A stretch of DNA of 64,000 nucleotides from Idiomarina baltica OS145 (GCF_000152885.1 NZ_CH672403.1:174724-238723), one strand, 5' to 3'; positions 10,137-20,904 are shown, counted from the stretch's first letter. A program made the numbers and translations. The notes: generated by a model not told the origin, from the sequence alone.

Positions 10137-10307
10137 ATGGCTAACAGCAACCACTCGCAATGGGATTCACACCCCGATATTGGACCACAACCCGCCTGTA
10201 CTGGAGCAGACTTGGATAACGAAACAGGCTTTTGGGAGCGGAGTCGACCTATCGACCCCTTTATCGAACAGAAAGAGTTAGACAGTATCGATGATCAACA
10301 GGAATAA
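10137..10307 (+). CDS. 56-residue acidic small protein, unknown function
   Basis: A short gene below usual length cut-offs. ATG 10137 is preceded by AGAGGA at 7-8 nt spacing, and its TAA overlaps the A-run of a strong terminator, so it has both a translation start and a transcription end. The protein begins MANSNHSQWDSHPDIGPQPA, has one Cys, and ends in an Asp/Glu/Gln-rich tail. It has no signal peptide or membrane segment, so it is probably cytosolic. I do not recognise it. About 130 bp upstream are AT-rich and could hold its promoter. Confidence 0.65.
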   Translation: MANSNHSQWDSHPDIGPQPACTGADLDNETGFWERSRPIDPFIEQKELDSIDDQQE

Positions 10308-10336
10308 AAAAAGGGAGTGCGTGCACTCCCTTTTTT
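10307..10336. terminator. Bidirectional terminator, small gene / gdhA
   Basis: AAAAAAGGGAGTGC and GCACTCCCTTTTTT form a near-perfect 14-bp inverted repeat. The innermost pairs must open to make a loop. T-runs lie on both strands, so it can serve both the 56-codon gene and gdhA. Confidence 0.9.
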
Positions 10337-10354
10337 AATGATGCCATCGTCAGA

Positions 10355-11734
<1,380 letters not shown>

Positions 11735-11769
11735 TTAATAAATAAACCTTCCATGGTGTTTTGGATCGT

Positions 11770-13476
11770 TTATTTGGCTTCAAACGCCGAATATTCATCC
11801 AAATAATCTTGTTGCCGCAAAATTTTCGACTCTGGATCGAGTACAATGTGTACGTCGTTAGACGGGAGTGTAATTGTCTTCGCCTCCTTCGATACGACAA
11901 CGGTTCTTAGCTCACCACCGACGCGTATTTCGACGGGCATCGTAAAAGGAGCCTTTGCTGCCGATTTAAAGTGCAACGTAAGTTGGTCGCCGTCGCGTTC
12001 GGAGACTAACTCGGGTAGAGCCGCTTGATAAATATAATGCTCAAAAAACCATGTCATGTCTTTTCCCGTTTCGGCATTAACGGCATCGATGAAGTCTTGG
12101 GTATCGGCAAAATGTGGCTTGAAGTTACCTGGCTTGGGATCGTCCGTACCGTAGACAAGCTGTTGGGTTGCGTTAAAAAAGGCTTCATCGCCAATCAGGT
12201 AACGCAGCGTGTGCAAGACCCAAGCGCCTTTTTGATAAATATCGCTACCCGGTCCACGATCGGCTTTGTAGACGTCATCCTCGGACATTGGTTTATTTGA
12301 AACAATGGGATGCTCGTTACGAATCCCAATACGCTGGTCATACATCATTGTATGGTATAGGGCATCACCATGTAGATACTGGCCGTAGAGTGGTTGCATA
12401 TAGGTACCAAATCCCTCATGTAGCCACATATGGTCCCAGTCCGTATTCGTGACTTGGTTGCCAAACCACTCATGCGCCAGCTCATGTTGTAGTAGCCAGT
12501 CAAAGTCGTACTTCCCTGGTTTATAATCCTGCCCATAGGCATTAATGGTCTGGTGCTCCATCCCTAAATGAGGTGTTTGTACAACCCCCATTTTTTCAGC
12601 ATAAAAGGGGTATGGCCCTATGACCCGTTCGTAAAATTCAAGTTGCTTAGGAAACTCCGCAAAGAGTTTTTGTGCTTTTTCCTTCTCGCCTCGCAAGTAA
12701 TAGAATACAAGCGGGTATTCATGCCCGTAACGACTGTGATAGGTCGTCTCGAGCTTATCGTAAGGACCGATATTTAACGCGATGCCATAATTATTTTGTG
12801 ACTGTTCGCTACGCCAATGATATTCGCTCCAATCATCGCCCTCAGTGGTTTCGATAAGTCGACCATTGCTTGCCGCGACGAGTCCCTTTGGCACACGAAT
12901 GCGAATATCTGTTTGCTGCGGCTCAAACGTTGGGTGATCGAGGCAGGGCCAAATTAAATCACATCCCTCACCTTGCACTGCGGTCGCGATCCACGGTTGA
13001 CCTGACTCAGTTTTAGACCACACATAGCCGCCATCCCAGGGCGCTCGTTCAGCCACATGAGGCTGGCCCTCATAATTGATAGTTACCTCGAACGGCTGGT
13101 TGACGGTGACACTATCAGGTAGGGTAAAACGGATCTCGCCCTTTTCGTGACTAAAGTCACTCACCGGATGCCCTGCGGCGGTAATTGATGAGATACGATA
13201 GTTGTTGTCCAAGTCTAACAATAGCTGCTTCTGTTCAGCCGTTACGGTGAGTGTCAATGTCGTTGTGCCAATTACCGACTTTGTCTCAGGGTGAATATCA
13301 AAAAATAAGTCCGCCTGATCGAGTTCAATGTTTTTTTGTAAAGGCTTAAGCGCACCTCCAGTTTCAAGCGTTTGCGCTAGTGTTGGTTGCTCTTGAATTG
13401 GTGTGCTGCATCCTGACAATGCAGTAGCAGATAAGATCCCCAGCACGAGAGCCGAGTTTATAGCGTTAGAACCCAT
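11770..13476 (-). CDS. M1 family aminopeptidase, lipoprotein
   Basis: Zinc aminopeptidase removing N-terminal residues from peptides. The motif HELAH is at residues 331-335, with the third ligand Glu354, exactly HExxH-18-E. The exopeptidase motif reads GMEHQ rather than the usual GAMEN. The N-terminus is a lipoprotein signal with LSGC then Ser-Thr, suggesting outer-membrane anchoring. ATG 13476 is preferred because GAGGTG lies 5-6 nt upstream and the signal peptide then starts properly; an in-frame upstream start at 13524 would add 16 charged residues. At 568 residues it lacks the long C-terminal helical domain of PepN. Confidence 0.92.
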   Translation of the reverse strand: MGSNAINSALVLGILSATALSGCSTPIQEQPTLAQTLETGGALKPLQKNIELDQADLFFDIHPETKSVIGTTTLTLTVTAEQKQLLLDLDNNYRISSITAAGHPVSDFSHEKGEIRFTLPDSVTVNQPFEVTINYEGQPHVAERAPWDGGYVWSKTESGQPWIATAVQGEGCDLIWPCLDHPTFEPQQTDIRIRVPKGLVAASNGRLIETTEGDDWSEYHWRSEQSQNNYGIALNIGPYDKLETTYHSRYGHEYPLVFYYLRGEKEKAQKLFAEFPKQLEFYERVIGPYPFYAEKMGVVQTPHLGMEHQTINAYGQDYKPGKYDFDWLLQHELAHEWFGNQVTNTDWDHMWLHEGFGTYMQPLYGQYLHGDALYHTMMYDQRIGIRNEHPIVSNKPMSEDDVYKADRGPGSDIYQKGAWVLHTLRYLIGDEAFFNATQQLVYGTDDPKPGNFKPHFADTQDFIDAVNAETGKDMTWFFEHYIYQAALPELVSERDGDQLTLHFKSAAKAPFTMPVEIRVGGELRTVVVSKEAKTITLPSNDVHIVLDPESKILRQQDYLDEYSAFEAK

Positions 13477-13675
13477 GTTTTCACCTCGTTTGTTTTTGTA
13501 CTTATACACTAGCGCGTCTCCCACTTGGCATACAGTTCGTTAGTCGCTTCAAATACGGTGTTGATAGAAAGTTACATGACATTGATCAAAAATATATGTG
13601 CTCAGCGACATAATCTGTTACCTTGCAAATATACAAATATCAATAATAAAAATAACCTAATTAGAGAGAGCCGCT

Positions 13676-16336
13676 TTGTTAAAAGCATTACTCAAACATG
13701 CATCAACTTCCGTTGTTCATACTGCCGCGTTTACGTGCGTGTTGTTTGGAATGTTAGGCTTTGCAAACTATCTTTTTATCGAACCATCAAGCCGTATTAA
13801 TTCTGCAAGTCTGTCATTAAGCGCCGCAGCGCTATGTATTGGCGTCGCACTTTACGGTCAGCAAGCTCATCGATACTGGCTTGCACGTATTGGCGGGATT
13901 GGTTTATTCGCCACTGGCCTCTACGCACTTAAAGCCACTGATCTACAATTGCCCCTATTCCTGCCCACCTGTTGTTTCATATTAGCAGCGGTCTACATCA
14001 CCACGGGTAAGACTCAATTACATCGCATTATTTGGAAAGCCGTCGGTAGTATTTTTATCTTCATTGCGCTGATTAGCTTCGCTATTACTTGGCTCGATAT
14101 TAATACCTACCCACTGATTCAAAACCCGATCGCATTTTCAGCAGCCACCATCATTGGCCTCATTGCCGGTTTAGGCATGCTATTTTATTGCTTTAATCAA
14201 TCGCCCCCAAAGCAATCTATTCTTTCTCTAACAGGCTTAGTCTTAACCTTGAGTGCCACAATCGCAATTTGGTTCGCTCAATCGAATGCCGACATTAATG
14301 AAATACGCAGTCGCGGCGAAGTAAACCTGACTCAGTCAGCGGATGTGATTGGCCAAAGGCTCAGCTCTCAATTCAGCGCGCTTCAGCGCCTCTATCGACG
14401 TTGGAGCGAATTACCAGCAGAATCTGTCGATCAAATTATCAATATTGATACTGAGGACTACACGCGCGATTTTTCATTGATTGAGTGGATGGGAGTCTAC
14501 GATGATAGTCAACAGCTGATGTTTAGCCCTATCCCGATATCGGATATTGATAAAGAGATTTTAGAACAGCCTTCAATCAAGGCATGGCGCGCCAATAATG
14601 TGCATAATGAAAGCCGCGTTATTTCCGCCTATTCATTACAACAAGGCGCTCCACGATTAATTCTTAGTTACCCGATCACTAACCCAGACATCGAAGCCGA
14701 TCAGTTAATCGCCAATTTAAATATCAAAGACCTCATGCGGATCGATCGCATACCTTATTTAGATATCTTCGACAGTTACGTCGAACTATCAGAAAGTTAC
14801 CTATTACCGATAAGTAGTGATTCATTTGATGTTATTTCACTGTCCGAACTCACGGACATCCACGCCTACAAGGTATCGACCATGTCTTCGATTCTTGGGC
14901 AACCCATTAAGCTACACGCTGTTATTGCCGACGCTCATGTATTCTGGCAAGCGGCTCGCGTTAATCAAACCATACTCATCGCCGGAATCCTTCTTGCCTT
15001 TTTGTTGTTGGAGTCGATAGAGAGTAACCGCAAACTAACCGAACAACAGGGTCGCTTGATTCAAATGGCCAATTTTGACTCGGTGACTCAGCTAATGCGT
15101 CGCGATGTCTTAGAGACGAATATCAACCAGTGGCTATCGGTCAATCCAACTGACGCGCATATTTTGTTTATTGATTTAGATGGGTTTAAGCCCATTAATG
15201 ATAGTTTAGGGCTTCATACAGGTAATGAGTTACTCAAGCGTATTGCGACACGCTTAGCAGAGGTCAGCCCTGCAACGGCGCAGTTATCAAGATTTAGTAG
15301 CGATGAGTTTATCGTCTTTCTACCCGGAGCCGATAAAACATCGTCGACGGAGGTGGCGCGTTCTTTGTTAACTGCCCTACGCGACAAGTTTGAAATCGAC
15401 TATATCGATCTGTACCTCACTGCAAGTATCGGTATTGCGTCGCGTGAGTTTCAAGTGTCTTCTGCCGAAGCCTTTATTCAAAATGCTGACGTCGCGATGA
15501 CTAAAGCGAAAGAGAGTGGGGGAAATACCTTCGCTTTCTTCACACAAGCGATGAGGCTGAAGTATCAGACAGATTTAACGCTACGTAATCAACTTCAAGT
15601 GGCGATTGAAAACCAACAACTGGAAGTCTTCTATCAACCATTCGTCGACCTCAAAAGCGAGCAGATAATCGGCGTTGAGGCGCTCGCTCGCTGGCGTGAT
15701 AAGCAAGGCAACTGGATACCTCCCGACGTTTTTATACCGCTAGCTGAGCATACTGGACAGATTATGCCGCTTTCCGATTTGATCCTAGAAATGTCAATTC
15801 GTGAGGTAGCTCAGTATGTTGCTCAGCCGAACTTTATATTGTCGATAAATTTGTCACCCAAACAGTTGCAAAATGGCCAGTTGGTCAGTCAAGTGACACA
15901 GTTGGCTCACAAGTACAAGATACCGTTCAGTACACTACAGTTTGAGTTGACAGAGACTATGCTAGTCGATGATGCAAAGGCTGCATTTAAACAACTCGCC
16001 GAGCTCAGAACACTGGGCTGCAAAATCGCTATTGATGACTTTGGCACCGGTTACTCATCGCTTTCTTATTTGAATGATTTACCCGCCGATATTATTAAAA
16101 TTGACCGAAGCTTCACACGGCGAGTACTTACCGATAGCTCATCGCATCCCATCACTGAGGCAGTGATTTCGATGGCGTTGGGTCTGAATAAGTCAATTAC
16201 TGTTGAGGGAATTGAAAATGCCGAAGAAGCAGCTTACTTTGCTCGGCGTAGCTGCCAAGCGGCACAAGGTTTCTATTTCTACCGCCCTATGCCGCTCGAG
16301 CAACTCATAGAGGTGATTAATCCTGCGACTACTTAA
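13676..16336 (+). CDS. Membrane GGDEF/EAL protein, probable c-di-GMP phosphodiesterase
   Basis: This 886-residue sensor has about eight N-terminal hydrophobic segments (residues 10-200), a periplasmic sensor region of about 200 residues, and one further membrane helix near 420-440, followed by GGDEF and EAL domains. The GGDEF signature is degenerate (SSDEF, residues 541-545) with no visible inhibitory RxxD site, so cyclase activity is unlikely. The EAL domain looks intact: EALARW from 668, NLSPKQL, ELTE, IDDFGTGYSSL and KIDRSF. A phosphodiesterase role is therefore inferred. The start is a TTG with GAGAGAG upstream, and no better ATG is present. The 3' end overlaps the convergent gene by 8 bp. 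Confidence 0.88.
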   Translation: MLKALLKHASTSVVHTAAFTCVLFGMLGFANYLFIEPSSRINSASLSLSAAALCIGVALYGQQAHRYWLARIGGIGLFATGLYALKATDLQLPLFLPTCCFILAAVYITTGKTQLHRIIWKAVGSIFIFIALISFAITWLDINTYPLIQNPIAFSAATIIGLIAGLGMLFYCFNQSPPKQSILSLTGLVLTLSATIAIWFAQSNADINEIRSRGEVNLTQSADVIGQRLSSQFSALQRLYRRWSELPAESVDQIINIDTEDYTRDFSLIEWMGVYDDSQQLMFSPIPISDIDKEILEQPSIKAWRANNVHNESRVISAYSLQQGAPRLILSYPITNPDIEADQLIANLNIKDLMRIDRIPYLDIFDSYVELSESYLLPISSDSFDVISLSELTDIHAYKVSTMSSILGQPIKLHAVIADAHVFWQAARVNQTILIAGILLAFLLLESIESNRKLTEQQGRLIQMANFDSVTQLMRRDVLETNINQWLSVNPTDAHILFIDLDGFKPINDSLGLHTGNELLKRIATRLAEVSPATAQLSRFSSDEFIVFLPGADKTSSTEVARSLLTALRDKFEIDYIDLYLTASIGIASREFQVSSAEAFIQNADVAMTKAKESGGNTFAFFTQAMRLKYQTDLTLRNQLQVAIENQQLEVFYQPFVDLKSEQIIGVEALARWRDKQGNWIPPDVFIPLAEHTGQIMPLSDLILEMSIREVAQYVAQPNFILSINLSPKQLQNGQLVSQVTQLAHKYKIPFSTLQFELTETMLVDDAKAAFKQLAELRTLGCKIAIDDFGTGYSSLSYLNDLPADIIKIDRSFTRRVLTDSSSHPITEAVISMALGLNKSITVEGIENAEEAAYFARRSCQAAQGFYFYRPMPLEQLIEVINPATT

Positions 16337-16796
16337 TGCGTTCGATTTTCATGCGTTTATTGACCTCTTTGCGTGACAGAAAATACGCATTAAACATGCC
16401 TCGCGTAATGGTATAGTTGCCCTCATCGTGCCAAGGAAAATAGTCTTCTGAGCCCTTTTGCTTCCAAACTTGACCGTTATCGAAAGTAAGTAGCCATTTA
16501 CCGTAAGCATCCTTGTCGCGACTTGTCAGTTTAACTGACATGCTTTCATCTTGTTTCAGCTTTTTATGCTCTAAACCAAAGTCAGCATTGTTGTCACGCT
16601 TCTGCTCGACTTTCTCTTTCATTTTGGCAGCAGGGACCGGCTTTTTATCTTGCTCATTCAATCGGTCGTAGCACATCAACCGCTCTTGGTCATCCTGAAT
16701 GAGCGCACAATCACGATATGATTGCTGCGCCATGGCCGCTGACGCTACAACGCCAGACGCGAGTACTAACGAAATCGTCACAATATTAACTCTCAT
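16329..16796 (-). CDS. Exported hypothetical protein with CxxxxxxxxRLxCYD motif
   Basis: A 155-residue protein with a Sec signal peptide (cleavage after AMA, about residue 23). The mature protein starts with a motif recurring in several exported proteobacterial hypotheticals (CALIQDDQERLMCYDRL), whose two Cys could form a disulfide. A Lys-rich linker follows, then a predicted beta-rich domain with several Trp (YGKWLLTFDNGQVWKQKG). The function is unknown. It is the last gene of a run after hemH and the retropepsin, 8 bp downstream of the latter. Its stop overlaps the GGDEF/EAL gene by 8 bp. Confidence 0.75.
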   Translation of the reverse strand: MRVNIVTISLVLASGVVASAAMAQQSYRDCALIQDDQERLMCYDRLNEQDKKPVPAAKMKEKVEQKRDNNADFGLEHKKLKQDESMSVKLTSRDKDAYGKWLLTFDNGQVWKQKGSEDYFPWHDEGNYTITRGMFNAYFLSRKEVNKRMKIERIK

Positions 16797-16804
16797 ACCA
16801 CCTC

Positions 16805-17308
16805 TTAATATTTAATGGTTAATGTATCGCCCTTTTGTACCAACTCCATTTGTTTTAACGCGCTCATGCCCAGCAAGATCACATCATCCTCCAAACCTGG
16901 GGTAATTGATGCATCAACATTATTCAGTGTAATTCCACCCAGCGTTAAGGTATTCAGATGAGTCCGATAGGTCACAATGCGTCCGTTCGCGGTCGCCGAA
17001 ATACCCTTGCGTCCTTTTACCAAACCGAGCCGGTCAGCCACCTGCTGAGGAATCGCTACTAACGTTGCACCGGTATCTAAAAGAAATGTGACGGGTTGTT
17101 GGTTTATCTTGCCAGATACCACATAGTGGCCCATACGATTTTGCGTCAGTTCGACCACGGTTTGCCCGCCCAGTCGCTGAGAAACAACGTCTTGGTTGGG
17201 ATTAAATTGCTGCTCGAGCTTGTCTTGGAAGAACCAAACCAATAGCGCGAGGGCAAGTCCCCACGCTATAAAACTAAATGTTTTACCAAATCCTTGAGTG
17301 CTACTCAT
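16805..17308 (-). CDS. Membrane-anchored retropepsin-like aspartic protease (TIGR02281 type)
   Basis: A 167-residue protein with one N-terminal membrane helix (residues about 9-26) and a retroviral-type aspartic protease domain exposed to the periplasm. The active-site motif FLLDTGATLVAIP is clear and the flap/ILGMS-like segment (VILLGMSALKQ) follows. A single domain implies a homodimer, as in retropepsins. Substrates of this bacterial clan-AA family are not established. It sits 7 bp downstream of hemH and 8 bp upstream of an exported hypothetical gene, so the three are probably one transcript. Confidence 0.85.
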   Translation of the reverse strand: MSSTQGFGKTFSFIAWGLALALLVWFFQDKLEQQFNPNQDVVSQRLGGQTVVELTQNRMGHYVVSGKINQQPVTFLLDTGATLVAIPQQVADRLGLVKGRKGISATANGRIVTYRTHLNTLTLGGITLNNVDASITPGLEDDVILLGMSALKQMELVQKGDTLTIKY

Positions 17309-17315
17309 GCTTGAC

Positions 17316-18413
17316 TCAACTCGCCGTGTTTCGCTCTACCTTATCAGCTTCACGTTGTCTTGTCGCTAACGCTTCGGCCTGCTGCTCGGGCACAGTCCAG
17401 CCTGCGAGGTTATCTTTAATTAAGCTAACAAGTGCTGAGATATGCTCCTCATCAGCATTGAGTGCGCTAATATATTCATAGCGCTCACCCCCGTTCTCGA
17501 TAAAGTACTCACGATTCTCTTCACCTATCTCTTCAATAGTCTCCAAACAGTCGGATGAGAAGCCTGGGCACATCACTTGAACTGATTTGACTGACTGCTT
17601 CGGCAACGCCTTTAACGTCTCATCGGTGTATGGCTTTAACCATTCCTCACGACCAAAGCGCGATTGAAAAGTTGTCATATACTCGTGCTCACTGAGGCCG
17701 AGACGTTCAGCCACTAGGCGCGTGGTCTTATAGCACTCACAATGATAAGGGTCACCGTTTTTCAGGTAGCGCAAAGGTACGCCGTGATAAGAAAAAATCA
17801 GCTTATCGGCACGTCCGTGCGTTTCCCAATGGCGCTCTATCTTATTAACTAAAGCACTGATAAATGGGTCATAGTCGTGATAATGCGAAATAAAACGAAA
17901 CTCGGGTAACCAACGTCGCTGAGTAAAGTCATTCGCTATTGCATCGAAGGTTGAGCCCACGGTCGATGCCGAATATTGAGGATAGAGCGGTAACACTAGT
18001 AGTTTGCGTGCACCCGCACGCATCATTCTGTCCAGCGCATCTTGGATCGATGGCTTTCCGTAACGCATCGCGTAATCCACTACCACATGTTCACCTAAAT
18101 CCTCCGTCAACGCGTGTTGCACCGCAGCGGCTTGGTCCTCTGTGTGATAAAGCAAGGGCGAGCCCCGATCCGTCCATACGGTTTTGTAAGCTTCCGCAGA
18201 ACGCTTAGGCCTGATATTTAGAATGATACCGTTAAGAATAATTTTCCAAAGCCAACGTGGAAACTCAACAACCCTCGGATCAGATAAGAATTCCTTTAGA
18301 TAGGGCTTGAGTGCTGCTTTAGTGGGCGCGTCGGGCGTACCTAGGTTAGTGAGCAAAACACCGACTTTATCAGCTTGTTGATGCGAGAACGCGCTATTAC
18401 CACGATAATTCAT
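17316..18413 (-). CDS. hemH: Ferrochelatase
   Basis: Inserts ferrous iron into protoporphyrin IX, the last step of heme synthesis, at the inner face of the cytoplasmic membrane. Signatures are VGVLLTNLGTPDAP, the metal-binding His in FSYHGVP, and the C-terminal CPGFSSDCLETIEEI block with the conserved Glu. The protein has 365 residues and a C-terminal tail about 20-30 residues longer than usual, of no recognised function. It heads a probable three-gene transcript with the retropepsin and an exported protein. hemB lies about 18.5 kb away, so heme genes are scattered. Confidence 0.96.
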   Translation of the reverse strand: MNYRGNSAFSHQQADKVGVLLTNLGTPDAPTKAALKPYLKEFLSDPRVVEFPRWLWKIILNGIILNIRPKRSAEAYKTVWTDRGSPLLYHTEDQAAAVQHALTEDLGEHVVVDYAMRYGKPSIQDALDRMMRAGARKLLVLPLYPQYSASTVGSTFDAIANDFTQRRWLPEFRFISHYHDYDPFISALVNKIERHWETHGRADKLIFSYHGVPLRYLKNGDPYHCECYKTTRLVAERLGLSEHEYMTTFQSRFGREEWLKPYTDETLKALPKQSVKSVQVMCPGFSSDCLETIEEIGEENREYFIENGGERYEYISALNADEEHISALVSLIKDNLAGWTVPEQQAEALATRQREADKVERNTAS

Positions 18414-18508
18414 TGAGGAAACACCTTATTAACTTCATTCTGGGTTTAGTTTACGAAATTTTTCGACTTTACGATCCACTAAATTCCAATTTATGCAGTA
18501 TAACGATA

Positions 18509-18523
18509 CGATTAACTTAATCG
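18509..18523. repeat. 15-bp palindrome, copy 2, in a divergent promoter region
   Basis: CGATTAACTTAATCG is a perfect 7-1-7 inverted repeat with the same arms as 4956-4972. It lies between hemH and the YqaA-like gene, 19 bp before the latter's start, where a regulator could act. Confidence 0.4.
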
Positions 18524-18542
18524 AGTAAAAAGGATACCTAAA

Positions 18543-19160
18543 GTGAGTAACGAGCCTACTTCAGCGCAGAAAATTGAACCGGATGATAAAAAAGCGAACA
18601 AGTGGTTCCAGAAACTCATTGACTCGCCTCATGCACTGGTACTTTTATTTTTCTTCTCAGCGCTGGAAGCCACCATTATACCTATTCCTTTAGAACTCAT
18701 ATTAGTGCCTTACATGCTTGTTGAGCGCCAGCGTATTTGGCTCATTGCTTCTGTCGCGCTAGCAGGTTGTCTAACAGGTGCGACCGCAGGCTATTTTGTG
18801 GGTCAAGCATTCATGGATACGGCAGGCGTTTGGGCAATAAACTATTTTGGTATTGAAGATTCTTTTGAACAATTTAAAAGCACACTCGAAGCTCAAGGTT
18901 TCTGGGCCGTATTTTTAGTCGGCGTAACACCCGTCCCCTTTCAAACAGCGATGTTAGCTGCCGGCGCTGTTGACTACTCCTTTGCTATGTTCATGCTGGC
19001 ATCCGCGCTATCCCGCGGTATTCGCTATTACGGACTGGCGTTACTCGCTCTCTGGTTAGGTCCTTATGCACAAAAATGGTGGCAAAAGCACGCTGTTAAG
19101 CTTGGTTGGGGGGTTGTACTTATAGCCGCAATGGTTATTATCGGCGTTCAACTCGTATAG
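18543..19160 (+). CDS. YqaA-like VTT/DedA-related membrane protein
   Basis: A 205-residue inner-membrane protein with the VTT (DedA-like) topology. A cytoplasmic N-terminus is followed by membrane and re-entrant segments around ALEATIIPIPLELIL, the GxxxG-rich segment AGCLTGATAGYFVG, and the conserved motif GVTPVPFQTAMLAAGA. VTT proteins are linked to lipid scrambling or membrane homeostasis; the substrate here is not known. The start is a GTG with AAGGA about 8 nt upstream. It is 10 bp upstream of a CNNM gene on the same strand, so the two are probably co-transcribed. Confidence 0.85.
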   Translation: MSNEPTSAQKIEPDDKKANKWFQKLIDSPHALVLLFFFSALEATIIPIPLELILVPYMLVERQRIWLIASVALAGCLTGATAGYFVGQAFMDTAGVWAINYFGIEDSFEQFKSTLEAQGFWAVFLVGVTPVPFQTAMLAAGAVDYSFAMFMLASALSRGIRYYGLALLALWLGPYAQKWWQKHAVKLGWGVVLIAAMVIIGVQLV

Positions 19161-19170
19161 GTACTCATTC

Positions 19171-20205
19171 ATGTTTTTGCTGATTGTATTTGCGTTTATA
19201 GCTATTGGTATATCGTTTTTGTGCTCCATGCTTGAAGCGTCGTTGCTGTCGATTACACCAAGCTACATTGCTGGTCTCAAAGAACAGCGCCCCAAGCTGC
19301 ACAAACAGCTATCAAAATTGAAACAGACAATTGATCGCCCACTCGCCGCTATCTTAACCCTCAATACGATCGCGCATACGGCCGGTGCAGCAGGTGTAGG
19401 CGCCCAAGTTGGTGTTGTATTCGGAGATGGTTATCTCGGTGCCGCGAGTGCAGTCATGACTTTACTGATTTTGATTCTGTCAGAAATCATTCCGAAAACC
19501 ATCGGTGCAAAATTTTGGCGTTCGCTCGCGCCTCTACTACCAGGTATTTTGAACTTCTTAATCACCAGTCTTAAACCTTTTATCTGGCTGTCCGATCAAA
19601 TCACCAAACGTATTGGCGCCAACGAGGCGGATATCGATGTGCGCTCAGAAATCAAAGCGATGGCGACTATGGGACTTGAGCAAAATGCCCTCGATGAGGA
19701 CGAGCGCCGAGTTATCTGGAACATTCTAGACCTACACGATATTCGCGTAAAACAAGTCATGACGCCACGCACAGTATGCGAGACAGTGCGCCCAGATATG
19801 ACCATTGGCGAGTTCTACAAGCACACTAAACAACTACCCTTTTCTCGATTTCCAGTCATCGATGCTGACGAGGAGCCGCATGGAATCTTGTTTCGCAGTG
19901 ACGCGCTAGAAGCCGATCAGGAAACAACCCTTGCTGAGCTCACACGCCCAGTTGAAATTGTCACGGAAACGGTGAGTGTTGAAGCCTTAATGGCGCATCT
20001 GCTACAAGAGCGCCAGCATATGTGTTTGGTCTACGATGAGCATGGAAGTTGGCTTGGGTTAATTACTTTAGAAGATATCATCGAGACCATTTTAGGTACG
20101 CCGATCATGGACGAAACCGATAATATCGCAAGCCTGCGTCGTTATGCTCGGCAGCGCTGGGATAAACGTCTAAAAGGCAGTCCAAAGCAACCGCAGAGCG
20201 AGTAA
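19171..20205 (+). CDS. CNNM (DUF21) and CBS-domain membrane protein
   Basis: A 344-residue protein with an N-terminal CNNM/DUF21 transmembrane domain (about residues 1-150, including the SEIIPKTIGAKF motif) and a tandem CBS pair (about 190-310, with VMTPR and LVYDEHGSWLGLITLEDIIE). The C-terminal CorC_HlyC domain of CorB/CorC proteins is missing, giving the short form. The family is implicated in Mg2+/Co2+ transport or homeostasis; direct transport by this form is unproven. It follows the VTT gene by 10 bp. Its last 36 bp overlap the convergent TauE-like gene. Confidence 0.88.
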   Translation: MFLLIVFAFIAIGISFLCSMLEASLLSITPSYIAGLKEQRPKLHKQLSKLKQTIDRPLAAILTLNTIAHTAGAAGVGAQVGVVFGDGYLGAASAVMTLLILILSEIIPKTIGAKFWRSLAPLLPGILNFLITSLKPFIWLSDQITKRIGANEADIDVRSEIKAMATMGLEQNALDEDERRVIWNILDLHDIRVKQVMTPRTVCETVRPDMTIGEFYKHTKQLPFSRFPVIDADEEPHGILFRSDALEADQETTLAELTRPVEIVTETVSVEALMAHLLQERQHMCLVYDEHGSWLGLITLEDIIETILGTPIMDETDNIASLRRYARQRWDKRLKGSPKQPQSE

Positions 20206-20895
20206 GGTAATGACCCATTTAAAGAGTTGGTCAAAGTGCTGGTTAGTCATTCTCTTTAACCAGCGAACCCCCATGTAGGTTCCTAAAAAACCGGCGGCTA
20301 TCATACACATGATAAGTAACCACCACTGCTCAAAGACAAAACCTTGTGCGCCAAAGACAATTGCTTTCGGCGCATGTTGCATTGTCATAATAGCGGCAAA
20401 TGTCGCCACCACCGTATGCCTATGATCAAAGCGTGCTTTTACGAAACTGGCGACCACGGGCCCTGAAGCACCAACAAACAGTGAAATAAAGCCACATAAT
20501 GCCGCGCCCAGCGCTAAACCAACACGTCCCAAAATTAATTTAGGTAACTGCGGCCCCCAAGTTAAAAACAACAGGAACCCAGCAATACTCAACTGCAACC
20601 AATGTTGCGGTAATTGCAGCAATACGAGGCTACCCAGCAGCGTTCCGACCAATCCAAAGGGCACAAACCAAATGACGGTCCGCCAATCAATATGCCGCCA
20701 CGTCAATGCTGAACGCCCTACATTCGATCCCATTTGCACAAAACCGTGTACCGGGATGATTGCATGCGCCGGCAATACCGAAGCTAGGACGGCAATAAGC
20801 ACAGCGCCACCGCCAGCACCCGCGACAGCACTCAATAGTGATGTCAAAAACGAAAGACCCACCAATAAACTAAACCAGATATCCTGAACGCCCAA
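20170..20895 (-). CDS. TauE/SafE family permease
   Basis: A polytopic membrane protein of about 241 residues with roughly eight hydrophobic segments. It has the family-typical Gly-rich first helix (LLSAVAGAGGGAVLIAVL) and a repeat-like second half (FISLFVGASGPVVASFV). TauE/SafE members export sulfite or other small organosulfur and organic anions; the substrate here cannot be read from sequence. The start is uncertain: TTG 20895 has GGGGG just upstream, while TTG 20913 is also in frame. It overlaps the CNNM gene by 36 bp tail to tail and is divergent from trhO. Confidence 0.85.
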   Translation of the reverse strand: MGVQDIWFSLLVGLSFLTSLLSAVAGAGGGAVLIAVLASVLPAHAIIPVHGFVQMGSNVGRSALTWRHIDWRTVIWFVPFGLVGTLLGSLVLLQLPQHWLQLSIAGFLLFLTWGPQLPKLILGRVGLALGAALCGFISLFVGASGPVVASFVKARFDHRHTVVATFAAIMTMQHAPKAIVFGAQGFVFEQWWLLIMCMIAAGFLGTYMGVRWLKRMTNQHFDQLFKWVITLLALRLLWTAF

Positions 20896-20904
20896 CTCGC
20901 CCCC

